DNA from: Bryobacterales bacterium
GTDB taxonomy: Bacteria; Acidobacteriota; Terriglobia; Bryobacterales; Bryobacteraceae
Assembly (NCBI GenBank): GCA_026954325.1
Contig: JAIXKK010000121.1
Coordinates: forward strand, 1 to 64,000
Direction of reading: 5' to 3'
Length of the DNA stretch: 64,000 nucleotides
Positions 54,045 to 62,227 of this stretch are shown here, piece by piece (the first letter of the stretch is position 1; each line of letters opens with the position of its first letter). The translations under genes were made by a program, and so were the position numbers. The notes under the pieces were generated by a model. The model made no database searches. It saw nothing but the letters and a program-made list of their open reading frames with translations, and had not been told where the DNA came from.

Positions 54045-54480
54045 GCGAGAGGAGGGCGCCCGGATGTCCTTGACGAAGGCGGGTGATTTCGTCAGCGGCT
54101 TCGGCGCATCCGTTGCATTGCCGGGGCGGCCGGCGCCGCGGCAACGCCATGCTTTGCGAACGGGATAGACGTGGAAGGCGGCGAGGTGATAGGCCACCTC
54201 GGCCGCTTGTCCCCCCGCCGCGATTTGGCTGGTTTGAGAAAGAGAGAAGGCAGGCGGCTGCCGCGACGCCAGGCCCCATGGCAATCAGTGTTCCCGGGCG
54301 ATAAGATAACGGCGGATGAAAGCCTCTCCTGTCAATGGGATACGATCCGAGTTCGACTTTTTCGGTTATTGTCCTCATCGGGCCTTCCCAGGTCTGAAAT
54401 CTTAGACAAGCCGTGGGCGCGAGGCGGCGCAAGAGGGTGCGGAGCCGGGCGCAATTTCCGAAGGAATTAAAAAAGGTGCG
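54045..54480. other. Intergenic region without a supported gene
   Basis: About 440 bp between lipA and the first VWA gene. Short frames exist on both strands, including a 37-codon minus-strand frame with a CxxC (RQCNGCAEA), but none has a ribosome site or a recognisable family. A GAGGTG-N6-CACCTC inverted repeat lies near 54,184-54,201. It could be the remains of a decayed gene or a regulatory region for the VWA operon. Confidence 0.5.
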
Positions 54481-54489
54481 TGTTATACT
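54481..54489 (+). promoter_or_regulatory. Extended -10 promoter of the VWA-NfeD-slipin operon
   Basis: TGTTATACT contains TATACT (54,484-54,489) preceded by TG one base earlier, an extended -10. The upstream A-rich GGAATTAAAAAAGG may act as an UP-like element. The predicted start near 54,496 gives a 20-nt leader with GGAGGG 7 nt before the ATG at 54,517. Confidence 0.5.
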
Positions 54490-54516
54490 TTAGCTAGTTT
54501 GATGGAGGGACGGTCG

Positions 54517-55539
54517 ATGGCCGTAGTTAGGAATTCCCTTCTTTTCCCAACCGTGATGCTCCTGATGGGGGTAAGCATCGTCTCTGCCGAAAAGAAGGAT
54601 CCATCCAAGACCGAGCAGATACCCGATAATCCGCGTGTTTCGATCACCCCGCGGCCGAAGTTGGGCGCGGAGGCGGCGACGGAACGGCGAGGCGCGGCGA
54701 ATATCCGGGTGGACAGTACACTGGTTCTCATCAACGTGACCGTGACGGACCCGATGAACCGTTTCGTCACCGGGCTGGACAAGGATTTCTTCCGCCTGTG
54801 GGAAGACAACTCCGAACAGCAGATCACGCAGTTTTCAAGCGAAGACGCTCCGCTGTCGGTAGGGTTGGTGTTTGACGCGAGCGGGAGCATGGGCAGTAAG
54901 CTGGCCAAGTCCCGGCAGGCGGCGGCGCAGTTTTTCAAGACCGCGAATCCCGAGGATGAATTTTTCCTCATCCAGTTCAATGACCGCGCGGAGCTGATGG
55001 TTCCCTTCACGCATAACACCGAGGAGATCCAGAACCGGCTGACGTTCACCCAGGCCAAGGGGCGGACCGCGCTGCTCGACGCCGTGTACCTGGCGATCAG
55101 CAACATGAAGAAGGCGAGGAATCCACGTAAGGCGATTCTGATTCTTTCCGACGGCGGGGACAATTCGAGCCGCTATACGGAGAGCGAGATCCGGAACCTG
55201 GTGCGGGAGGCGGACGTCCAGATCTATGCGATAGGCTTGTTCGAGCCGATCTCTTCACGCGGGCGGACGGCGGAAGAACTTTCGGGGCCAAGCCTGTTGA
55301 ACGAGATCGCGGAGCAGACCGGGGGGCGTCATTTTCCGGTGGAGAATGTAAATGAACTACCGGACGTCGCGGCGAAGATCGGCGTGGAGTTGCGGAACCA
55401 GTACGTGCTGGGATATGCGCCGGCGAATATGAACCGGGACGGAAAGTACAGGAGGGTCAAGGTCAAGGTGAACCAGCCGCGGGGATTCCCGCAACTGCGA
55501 GCCTACTGGCGCTTGGGATACTATGCCCCATCGCAATAA
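54517..55539 (+). CDS. Secreted VWA domain protein (acidobacterial VWFA-related type), copy 1
   Basis: This 340-residue protein has a signal peptide (LLFPTVMLLMGVSIVSA), an N-terminal beta domain (about 60-115: VDSTLVLINVTVTDPMNRFV, then KDFFRLWEDNSEQQITQF) and a VWA domain with an intact MIDAS DASGSMGSK, a Thr in AKGRTALLDA and Asp in LSDGGDNSS. The C-terminal strand region (ELRNQYVLGYAPANMNRDG) is diagnostic of the VWFA-related acidobacterial family. The protein is probably periplasmic and binds a partner through Mg2+. GGAGGG precedes the chosen ATG. Its 3' end overlaps the next VWA gene by 17 bp. Confidence 0.92.
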   Translation: MAVVRNSLLFPTVMLLMGVSIVSAEKKDPSKTEQIPDNPRVSITPRPKLGAEAATERRGAANIRVDSTLVLINVTVTDPMNRFVTGLDKDFFRLWEDNSEQQITQFSSEDAPLSVGLVFDASGSMGSKLAKSRQAAAQFFKTANPEDEFFLIQFNDRAELMVPFTHNTEEIQNRLTFTQAKGRTALLDAVYLAISNMKKARNPRKAILILSDGGDNSSRYTESEIRNLVREADVQIYAIGLFEPISSRGRTAEELSGPSLLNEIAEQTGGRHFPVENVNELPDVAAKIGVELRNQYVLGYAPANMNRDGKYRRVKVKVNQPRGFPQLRAYWRLGYYAPSQ

Positions 55540-56458
55540 GATCATTGGGCTGTTTTTTGCCGCCGTATTGGGCGCGGCGGCGCAGCAGCAGGAGCCTCCG
55601 ACCTTCACTTCCGATACGCGCCTGGTGGTGCTGCACGCGAGCGTGATGGACAAGAACGGGAAGCTGCTGACCAGCCTGCCGAAGGAAGCGTTCAAGGTTT
55701 ACGAAAACGGCGCGGAGCAGCAGGTCCGCGGGTTCAAGCGGGAAGATGTTCCGGTGTCGATGGGTGTCATCATCGACAACAGCGGCAGCATGCGCGATAA
55801 GCGGCAGAAAGTGGAGGCCGCGGCGCTGGCGCTGGTGAAAGCGTCGAATCGCAGCGATGAAGTGTTCATCGTCAACTTCAACGACGACGCGTTTCTCGAT
55901 GTTCCGTTCACGAACGACATCAAGAAGATGGAAGAGGGCCTGACGCGCATCGACTCGCGCGGCGGGACGGCGATGCGTGATGCGCTGAGCATGTCGATTG
56001 ACGAGTTGAAGGACAAGGGCAAGAAGGACAAGAAGGTGCTGCTGGTGGTGACCGACGGCAACGACAACACCAGCATGATGACTCTCGAGAAGCTGCTCGA
56101 AAAGGCGCAGCGCAATGAGGTGCTCATCTACTGCATCGGGCTTCTGAATGAGGAGGAACGGCGGGAAGCGGCGAAAGCCAAACGGGCGTTGAATGCGCTG
56201 GCGAACGCGTCCGGCGGCCTGGCGTTCTATCCCAGGGAACTGACCGATGTGGAGCGGATTGCGCTTGATGTGGCGCACGAAATCCGCAACCAGTTCATGA
56301 TTTCCTATACGCCCACCAATCCCGCTCTGGACGGGAGCTTCCGGCAGATCAAGGTGACGGTGAATGCGCCCGGCCATCCGGTGGTGCGCACCAGAACCGG
56401 ATATTACGCGACACCGCAGCCGGCGGGGCGTAAGAAAATGACCCAGAGCCTGCGGTGA
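55523..56458 (+). CDS. Secreted VWA domain protein (acidobacterial VWFA-related type), copy 2
   Basis: This 311-residue paralogue of the preceding gene has a short signal peptide (IIGLFFAAVLGAAA), the FKVYENGAEQQVRGF strand pair, MIDAS DNSGSMRDK, GGTAMRDA and VTDGNDNTS. It ends with the same C-terminal type (EIRNQFMISYTPTNPALDG). All metal-binding residues are present. The start lies inside the end of copy 1 and its stop overlaps the next small gene (GTGA), so the three are translationally coupled. Tandem unequal copies suggest a hetero-oligomer. Confidence 0.93.
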   Translation: MPHRNKIIGLFFAAVLGAAAQQQEPPTFTSDTRLVVLHASVMDKNGKLLTSLPKEAFKVYENGAEQQVRGFKREDVPVSMGVIIDNSGSMRDKRQKVEAAALALVKASNRSDEVFIVNFNDDAFLDVPFTNDIKKMEEGLTRIDSRGGTAMRDALSMSIDELKDKGKKDKKVLLVVTDGNDNTSMMTLEKLLEKAQRNEVLIYCIGLLNEEERREAAKAKRALNALANASGGLAFYPRELTDVERIALDVAHEIRNQFMISYTPTNPALDGSFRQIKVTVNAPGHPVVRTRTGYYATPQPAGRKKMTQSLR

Positions 56459-56649
56459 TCGGGTTTCTGTGGCAGGCCACACGAGGATACCGGCTGTGTC
56501 CGTGGCGCAGTCCCTATCTGCGCTGGCGCATTGAAACCTATTGGGGCCGGCGCGCCGAGGCGATCGGGTACCGGGAATTCTGGGCCTTCCTGTGGCGGCA
56601 CCGGTCCGAAATGCTGCGTTTTCTGCGGTGGGCCGGGCGGATGCGGTAA
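56455..56649 (+). CDS. Small basic, aromatic-rich conserved protein
   Basis: This 64-residue protein starts at a GTG that overlaps the stop of VWA copy 2. It is very rich in Arg and Trp/Tyr/Phe: GFLWQATRGYRLCPWRSPYLRWRIETYWG, then FWAFLWRHRSEMLRFLRWAG. No membrane helix is long enough, but the amphipathic basic helices could lie on a membrane surface. I recall similar small proteins beside VWA genes in other acidobacteria, which supports a real gene. Function unknown. Confidence 0.7.
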   Translation: MIGFLWQATRGYRLCPWRSPYLRWRIETYWGRRAEAIGYREFWAFLWRHRSEMLRFLRWAGRMR

Positions 56650-56662
56650 TTCCACAAAAATA

Positions 56663-56676
56663 GGAAGCTTGCTTCC
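56663..56676. repeat. Palindrome GGAAGC-TT-GCTTCC upstream of NfeD
   Basis: A 14-bp inverted repeat with 6-bp arms lies 41 bp before the NfeD start. The two-base centre is too tight for an RNA hairpin, so a dimeric DNA-binding protein site is the likelier reading. No convincing promoter follows it. Confidence 0.4.
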
Positions 56677-56716
56677 GGGATTCCGCGAGTAGACTCTGTA
56701 AAGTAGGAGTGTGACC

Positions 56717-58006
56717 GTGCGGAGGCTCAAGCTCATCGCGGGATTGATCGTACTGGCCGGCGCATTGACCGCGGGCCCCAAAGTGGTGGCCGTGGATGTG
56801 GACCACCCGATTCATTCCATCACCGCGGAAACCATCCAACACGCCATCGAGGAGGCATCACGGCAGAAGGCCGGGATACTACTGATGCGTCTCAACACGC
56901 CGGGCGGGGCTCTCGAAGCCACGCGGCATATTGTTGAGAAGATGATCGCTTCGCCGGTTCCGGTGGCCGCCTATGTGACGCCGAGCGGCGGACGGGCGGC
57001 ATCGGCGGGGTTTTTCCTGCTGGAGGCAAGCGATGTCGCGGCGATGGCTCCGGCCACCAATACCGGAGCGGCATCCCCCGTTATGCTGGGCCAGGAAATG
57101 GACAAGACCATGCGGCAGAAGGTGGAAAATGACGCCGCGGCCTGGATCCGCAGCCTTGCGGCCAAGCATGGCCGGAACGGGGAACTGGCGCAGAAGGCGG
57201 TGTATGAAGCGGTGGCCTTTACGGAAAAGGAGGCCCTCGATTCGAGGCTGATCGAAATCATCGCCAAGGACGACCAGGACCTGATGTCGCAACTGGACGG
57301 GCGCGTCGTCACGCGGACGGACGGGACAAAGGTGACGCTGCATACGCGCGGGGCGGAGATTACTGATTACCAGATGACGCTGCGGGAGCGGTTCATGTCT
57401 CCGCTGGGCGATCCGAATCTCGCCTTCGTCCTGCTGATGCTCGGAGCGCTGGGGCTGTACATCGAATTCACGCATCCGGGACTGATTCTGCCGGGGACGG
57501 CGGGCGCCATTCTGGTTCTGCTCGGTCTTTCCGGGCTGAGCATGCTGCCGATCAACTGGGTGGGCGCCGGGCTGCTGATTCTGGCGCTGGCGTTGTTTGT
57601 GATGGAGGGCTTTATCGCTTCGCACGGAATTCTGGGGATTGGCGGAACGGTGGCGATGGTGATGGGGGCGATGATGCTGGTGGAGGGTCCGGCGGAGTTG
57701 CGGATTCATCTTTCCACGGCGCTCGCGGTGGCGCTGCCGTTTGCCGGAATCACGATGTTTCTGATGACACTGGTGGTGAAGGCGCGTTCGCGGAAGAGTG
57801 TTACCGGCGTGAGTGGAATGATCGGCTCGTTAGGGGTGGCCCTCGATGAGATGACGCCCGAGGGCAAGGTGTTCGTGGATGGGGCATACTGGAATGCGGT
57901 ATCTTCCGCGCCGGTGAAACAAGGCGCGCGTGTTCGCGTGACCGCGGTGGACGGGCTCACGTTGAGCGTCGAGCCGGTCTCCGCGCAACCTGGAGGCAAA
58001 TCATGA
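56717..58006 (+). CDS. nfeD: NfeD family membrane serine protease (long form)
   Basis: This NfeD1b-type protein of about 429 residues has a signal peptide, a ClpP-like serine protease domain (about 20-230) with the catalytic Ser in [13 protein letters not shown], a block of transmembrane segments (about 238-345), and the soluble NfeD OB-fold domain (about 365-425, [32 protein letters not shown]). Long NfeD proteins cleave the C terminus of their partner stomatin/slipin, which is encoded next and overlaps by 4 bp. Of two possible starts I chose the GTG with TAGGAG at a 7-nt spacing; a GTG two codons earlier is too close to it. Confidence 0.92.
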   Translation: MRRLKLIAGLIVLAGALTAGPKVVAVDVDHPIHSITAETIQHAIEEASRQKAGILLMRLNTPGGALEATRHIVEKMIASPVPVAAYVTPSGGRAASAGFFLLEASDVAAMAPATNTGAASPVMLGQEMDKTMRQKVENDAAAWIRSLAAKHGRNGELAQKAVYEAVAFTEKEALDSRLIEIIAKDDQDLMSQLDGRVVTRTDGTKVTLHTRGAEITDYQMTLRERFMSPLGDPNLAFVLLMLGALGLYIEFTHPGLILPGTAGAILVLLGLSGLSMLPINWVGAGLLILALALFVMEGFIASHGILGIGGTVAMVMGAMMLVEGPAELRIHLSTALAVALPFAGITMFLMTLVVKARSRKSVTGVSGMIGSLGVALDEMTPEGKVFVDGAYWNAVSSAPVKQGARVRVTAVDGLTLSVEPVSAQPGGKS

Positions 58007-58773
58007 TCCTGAGCCCATTAACCATTGCGGTGCTTCTGGTAATTCTGTATTTGATTTCGTCGGTGAAGATTCTCGCGGAATACGAGCGCGGCGTGATCTT
58101 CCGCCTGGGGCGCGTGCTGGCGCAGCCCAAAGGCCCCGGCATCATTCTCGTATTTTCGCCGATTGACCGGATTGAGCGGGTGTCCCTGCGCGTGGAGGCG
58201 ATGGACGTGCCCTCGCAGGATGTGGTGACGAAAGACAACGTGACCGTGAAGGTGAACGCGGTGGTGTATTTCCGCGTGGTAGATCCGACGAAGGCGATTA
58301 TCGAGGTGGCGAAGTATCTTTACGCGACTTCCCAACTGGCGCAGACGACGCTGCGCAGCGTGCTCGGCGAGGTGGAGTTGGACGAACTGTTGAGCGCGCG
58401 GGAAAAGGTGAACCTGCGGTTGCAGGACGTGCTCGACAAGCACACCGACCCGTGGGGCGTCAAAGTGACGATGGTGGAAGTGAAGCAGGTGGACTTCCCC
58501 GAGCAGATGATCCGCGCCATTGCCAAACAGGCCGAGGCGGAGCGGGAGCGGCGCGCCAAGATCATCCACGCCGAAGGCGAGTACATCGCTGCCGAGAAGC
58601 TGAGCATGGCGGCGGAGATGCTGCAACGGCAGCCGGCCGCGATGCAGTTGCGGTACTTGCAGACGCTGGTGGAGATTGGGGCGGAGAAGAACACGACGGT
58701 GGTGTTCCCGTTGCCGATCGACATTATCACGTCGTTGGGGCGGATATTGGAGAAGAAGGCGGCCGAGGGGTAG
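58003..58773 (+). CDS. Slipin (stomatin/prohibitin-like SPFH protein)
   Basis: This 256-residue protein has an N-terminal membrane helix (about 5-25), the SPFH domain (about 28-180: [61 protein letters not shown]) and a C-terminal coiled-coil ([31 protein letters not shown]). It should oligomerise in membrane microdomains. It is the standard partner of long NfeD, which here is translationally coupled upstream. Confidence 0.95.
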   Translation: MILSPLTIAVLLVILYLISSVKILAEYERGVIFRLGRVLAQPKGPGIILVFSPIDRIERVSLRVEAMDVPSQDVVTKDNVTVKVNAVVYFRVVDPTKAIIEVAKYLYATSQLAQTTLRSVLGEVELDELLSAREKVNLRLQDVLDKHTDPWGVKVTMVEVKQVDFPEQMIRAIAKQAEAERERRAKIIHAEGEYIAAEKLSMAAEMLQRQPAAMQLRYLQTLVEIGAEKNTTVVFPLPIDIITSLGRILEKKAAEG

Positions 58774-58874
58774 GGTAAGCACTCGCCGGAGTAAGCGGCA
58801 CGGATTTCCGGCACGGTGCCACGGTGATTCCCCGGGCTTCTTACCGGAATTCGCTGAGATCCCGGGATGTTAGA

Positions 58875-58988
58875 ATGTCTGCTTCGCACGGCTACCCCAT
58901 GGAAATCACCCACTCAATCGGGCGGACGATTCTCAGCCCGGATCGGGCGGTGAGGACGCCGCTCGCGACTCGAAAGGCGGAGGCATGA
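58875..58988 (+). CDS. Putative leader ORF upstream of the sugar-acid genes
   Basis: A 37-codon frame (ATG at 58,875; a second in-frame ATG at 58,899) ends with TGA overlapping the ATG of the DapA-like gene (GCATGA). TAGAAT at 58,871-58,876 would place a transcription start close to 58,883, favouring the second ATG and a 29-residue peptide beginning MEITHSIGRT. Coupling by overlap is the rule in this genome, but no conservation can be judged. It may be chance. Confidence 0.3.
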   Translation: MSASHGYPMEITHSIGRTILSPDRAVRTPLATRKAEA

Positions 58989-59863
58989 AGGAGTTCCGCG
59001 GCGTATTCCCCATTCTGGCGACGCCCTTTCACGAAGACGGCTCGATCGATTTCGACTCGCAGGACCGGCTGATCGAATACACGCTGGAGCAGGGCGCGGC
59101 GGGGCTGGGTTTGTTTGGAAATGCGAGTGAAGGCTACACATTGCTCAATGAGGAGCGTGTGGAACTGCTGCGGCGGATCGTCAGGCGGGTGAACGGGAGG
59201 GCGCCGCTGATAGCGAGCACGGGGCATACCGGAACGGACGCGGCGGTGTGGCTGAGCAAGGAAGCGGAGGATCTGGGCGCATCGGCCCTGATGGTGCTGC
59301 CCCCTTATCTGCTGAAGCCGGATGGCGACGGGCTGATGTTTTACTTCGATGCCATCAGCAAAGCCGTGCGGATACCGATCATGGCGCAGGATGCGCCGCT
59401 GATGACCGGCGTGCCGATGCCGGCGGCGCTGCTGGCGAGGATGGGGCGCGAGATTGAGAACGTGAAGCTGGCAAAAGTGGAGGCCTCGCCGGCGGCTCCG
59501 AAGATCACTGCCCTGCGGGATTCCGGGCTGGCAATCTTCGGCGGGTTGAACGCGCAATTCCTCATCGAAGAGTATGAGCGTGGGGCTGTGGGGACCATGC
59601 CGAACAATGACATTCCGGGGGTGTTTGCCGCCATCTGGAAGTGTTTGGAGGCGGGTGACAAGGCAGGAGCCTGGGCGATCTTTACGCGCGCTCTGCCGCT
59701 GATCCGCTTTGAACTCCAGCCCGGCCTGGGCGTGTCGGCGATGAAGATCAACATGGCGGCGCGCGGCGTGATCCGCTGCGCGCGGGTGCGCCACCCCACC
59801 TCGACAGTCAAAGGAGAAGGGCTGCGGGAGTTGGAAATGCTTCGCGCCATGGCGGAAGGATGA
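58985..59863 (+). CDS. Dihydrodipicolinate synthase family lyase (2-keto-3-deoxy acid type)
   Basis: This 292-residue class I aldolase barrel has the Schiff-base Lys in VKLAKVEASP. The usual loop GTTGE is replaced by GNASEGYTLL and the Tyr normally in IYNxP is replaced by MAQDAPLMTG. This combination differs from DapA and NanA and resembles a subgroup handling 2-keto-3-deoxy sugar acids, as I recall. With a sugar-acid dehydratase-like gene, an ACS-type transporter and AraD1 next to it, a role in aldonate breakdown is likely. The ATG has a good GGAGG site, and the gene overlaps the next by 4 bp. Confidence 0.88.
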   Translation: MKEFRGVFPILATPFHEDGSIDFDSQDRLIEYTLEQGAAGLGLFGNASEGYTLLNEERVELLRRIVRRVNGRAPLIASTGHTGTDAAVWLSKEAEDLGASALMVLPPYLLKPDGDGLMFYFDAISKAVRIPIMAQDAPLMTGVPMPAALLARMGREIENVKLAKVEASPAAPKITALRDSGLAIFGGLNAQFLIEEYERGAVGTMPNNDIPGVFAAIWKCLEAGDKAGAWAIFTRALPLIRFELQPGLGVSAMKINMAARGVIRCARVRHPTSTVKGEGLRELEMLRAMAEG

Positions 59864-61029
59864 AGATCACGGCGATAGAAGCGTTCCCTGTGCGGATGCC
59901 GCGCGACATGGACGCGGCGACGGGGACCGCCGGGTCGCCGACGCAGCTTGCCGCGGGCGCCGGCGGGAGCGGGTACCGGTGGTCTACCGTATTCCCGTGC
60001 CTGTATTCGATGAACTTCGAGACGGCGCTGGTGAAGGTGAGCACGGAGGGCGGACTCACGGGGTGGGGGGAGGCGCAGGCGCCGCTGGCGCCGGAAGTGG
60101 CGTGCGAGATCGTGCGGTTGCTGCTGGCGCCGCTTTGGGTGGGAATGGAGTTTTCCGGAGACGCGGACACGATTGCCGATTGGTGGCAGGCGATGTACCA
60201 GACAATGCGCGTGCGCGGGCAGACCGGCGGGTTCATGCTGGATGCGGTCAGCGGCGTGGACATGGCGCTGTGGGACCTGGCGGGGAAGATGGCGGGGAAA
60301 CCGGTTTCGGCGATGCTCACAGAGGCGCCGAAGCGAAAAGTGAAGGCTTATTTGAGCGGGCTGCCGGCGGAGGGGCGCAAGGCCGCGGCGGCGCGGCATT
60401 GGGTGGAGGGATTTCGGGAGTTCAAGCTCTTTTTCGATACGCAGCGGGAAGATGAGTTCTTTCGCGGGCTCGGGGACTTGCCGGCCGGGGCGCGCTTTGC
60501 CGCGGATGCGCTCTGGCGGCTGGAGCCGGAGACGGCGGTGGAGTTTGGGAAGAGGTGTGATGATGAAGGGGCGCTTTGGCTGGAAGCCCCGCTGGCGCCG
60601 GAAACTCCGCTGGCGCATGGAGCGCTGGCGCGGGCCATCCAGACCCCGATTGGGCTCGGTGAGAGTTACCGCACGCGGTACGAGATGGCTCCGTTTTTTC
60701 GGGAAAAGGCGGTGGGCGTATACCAGCCCGATCTGGGGCGGTGTGGGATCACGGAGGGCATGCGCCTTGCGGCCATGGCCGCTGGCGCGGGCGCAACCGT
60801 AGTGCCGCATGTCAGCATTGCAATGGGTCCACAGATTGCCGCGGCGCTGCATTTCGCCGCGGCGGTGGATGCCTGCCTGATGGCCGAATACAATCCCAAG
60901 GTGTTTTCGGTGGCGAACCGTTTCCTGAAGACTCCTCTGCGGATGGAGGGGAACCGTTACGTGGTTCCCGAAGGGCCGGGGCTCGGTATCGAGATGGACG
61001 AGGACGCGCTGGCGCGGGTGGCGCCGTGA
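59860..61029 (+). CDS. Mandelate racemase/muconate lactonizing enzyme family protein (sugar-acid dehydratase-like)
   Basis: This 389-residue enolase-superfamily protein has the capping domain MKITAIEAFPVRMPRDMDA with a long glycine-rich loop (AAGAGGSGYRW) and the barrel ligands in order: Asp in FAADALWRLE, Glu in ALWLEAPLAP and Glu in IGLGESYRT. The barrel also has KLFFD (the KxK-like position) and VVPHVSIAMGP with the catalytic His. Dehydration of an aldonate to a 2-keto-3-deoxy acid is the likely reaction. It overlaps both neighbours by 4 bp. Confidence 0.9.
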   Translation: MKITAIEAFPVRMPRDMDAATGTAGSPTQLAAGAGGSGYRWSTVFPCLYSMNFETALVKVSTEGGLTGWGEAQAPLAPEVACEIVRLLLAPLWVGMEFSGDADTIADWWQAMYQTMRVRGQTGGFMLDAVSGVDMALWDLAGKMAGKPVSAMLTEAPKRKVKAYLSGLPAEGRKAAAARHWVEGFREFKLFFDTQREDEFFRGLGDLPAGARFAADALWRLEPETAVEFGKRCDDEGALWLEAPLAPETPLAHGALARAIQTPIGLGESYRTRYEMAPFFREKAVGVYQPDLGRCGITEGMRLAAMAAGAGATVVPHVSIAMGPQIAAALHFAAAVDACLMAEYNPKVFSVANRFLKTPLRMEGNRYVVPEGPGLGIEMDEDALARVAP

Positions 61030-62225
61030 CGCCGCGGCGGTGGCTGATCGCCGCGCTGCTGTTCCTTGCCACCGTCATCAACTACGTAGACCGGCAAACG
61101 CTGTCCGTGCTGGCGGCGACGGTGAGCCGCGAACTGGGGCTGAGCAACGTCGAATACTCGAACGTGTTGACGGCGTTCCTGGCGCCGTACACGTTCATGT
61201 ACGTACTGGCCGGATGGCTGGTGGACCGTTGGGGGTCGCGCTTCAGCCTGGCTGTGTTCATGGGGTGGTGGTCGGCGGCCAACGCCCTGCACGCGCTGGC
61301 GCGGGGAGCGCTGAGCCTGGGTGTTTTTCGATTCCTCTTAGGGTTGGGGGAATCCGGGAATTTCCTGGCGGCGGCGAAGGCAACTTCAGAGTGGTTTCCG
61401 CCGAAAGAGCGGGCGCTGGCGAATGGATTGGTGAACGCGGCCGCGTCGACGGGCGCCATTCTCGCTCCACCGCTGATCGCTTTCGTCACTCACCTGGTGG
61501 GATGGCGTGGAGCGTTTGTGGTGACGGGGCTGAGCGGCTTCGTATGGATGGCGGCGTGGTGGCTGCTGAATTCCACCAAGGCCCCGTTTGGAGAAGACTT
61601 GAAGAAGGGGACCGTGAGTTACGCGGCATTGTGGCGCGCGCGGCAAAGCTGGGGGCTGCTGTTGGCGCGCGTCTTCGCGGACCCCGTCTGGTGGTTTTAT
61701 CTGTTCTGGCTGCCGAAGTACCTCCAGGAAGAACGGCACTTTTCCCTGACCGAGATCGCGCTGTTTGCGTGGATGCCCTATTTGACGGCGGATCTTGGTT
61801 CGGTGGCCGGGGGATGGCTTTCAGGCTTATTGATTCGCCGGCGTATGGAGGAGTTGCGGGCGCGGCGGCTGATGATGGCTCCGTGCGCGCTGCTGATGCC
61901 CGTGGGGATTCTGGTGGCTTATCTTCCATCCACCGCGGCCATGGCGGTGATCTGTCTGGTGACGTTCTGCCACATGGCATGGAAGACGAACCTGATGACG
62001 ATGACGAACGATGTGTATCCGACGGGAGTCGTGGGGTCGGCCTCGGGCGTGGTGGGGCTCGGCAGCGGGTTGGGCGGGGTCTTGTCCACTCCCATCGTGG
62101 GCCGGATTGTGGATGCCTTCGGGTATACGGCGGTCTTCTGGATGATGGGATTCCTGCACATCGTGGCCACTGTGTGGATCTACGCCACGGTGCGGCGGAG
62201 CATGGTGAGCGCGGAGGCGGACTGA
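61026..62225 (+). CDS. MFS transporter, anion:cation symporter (hexuronate/galactonate-type)
   Basis: This 399-residue protein has 12 transmembrane segments. LFLATVINYVDRQTLSVLA is the signature first helix of the ACS family (ExuT, DgoT, GudP), and GLGESGNFLAAAKATSEWFPPKERA is the conserved helix 4-5 region. These symporters import hexuronates, galactonate or glucarate. The start is a GTG overlapping the stop of the dehydratase-like gene (GTGA); an open upstream frame lies inside that gene and is not used. Confidence 0.93.
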   Translation: MTPRRWLIAALLFLATVINYVDRQTLSVLAATVSRELGLSNVEYSNVLTAFLAPYTFMYVLAGWLVDRWGSRFSLAVFMGWWSAANALHALARGALSLGVFRFLLGLGESGNFLAAAKATSEWFPPKERALANGLVNAAASTGAILAPPLIAFVTHLVGWRGAFVVTGLSGFVWMAAWWLLNSTKAPFGEDLKKGTVSYAALWRARQSWGLLLARVFADPVWWFYLFWLPKYLQEERHFSLTEIALFAWMPYLTADLGSVAGGWLSGLLIRRRMEELRARRLMMAPCALLMPVGILVAYLPSTAAMAVICLVTFCHMAWKTNLMTMTNDVYPTGVVGSASGVVGLGSGLGGVLSTPIVGRIVDAFGYTAVFWMMGFLHIVATVWIYATVRRSMVSAEAD

Positions 62226-62227
62226 GC

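Noticed and set aside
54045..54480. Small genes in the lipA-VWA gap, including a 37-codon CxxC frame
   Set aside because: No ribosome site, no recognisable family, and competing frames of equal quality on both strands.
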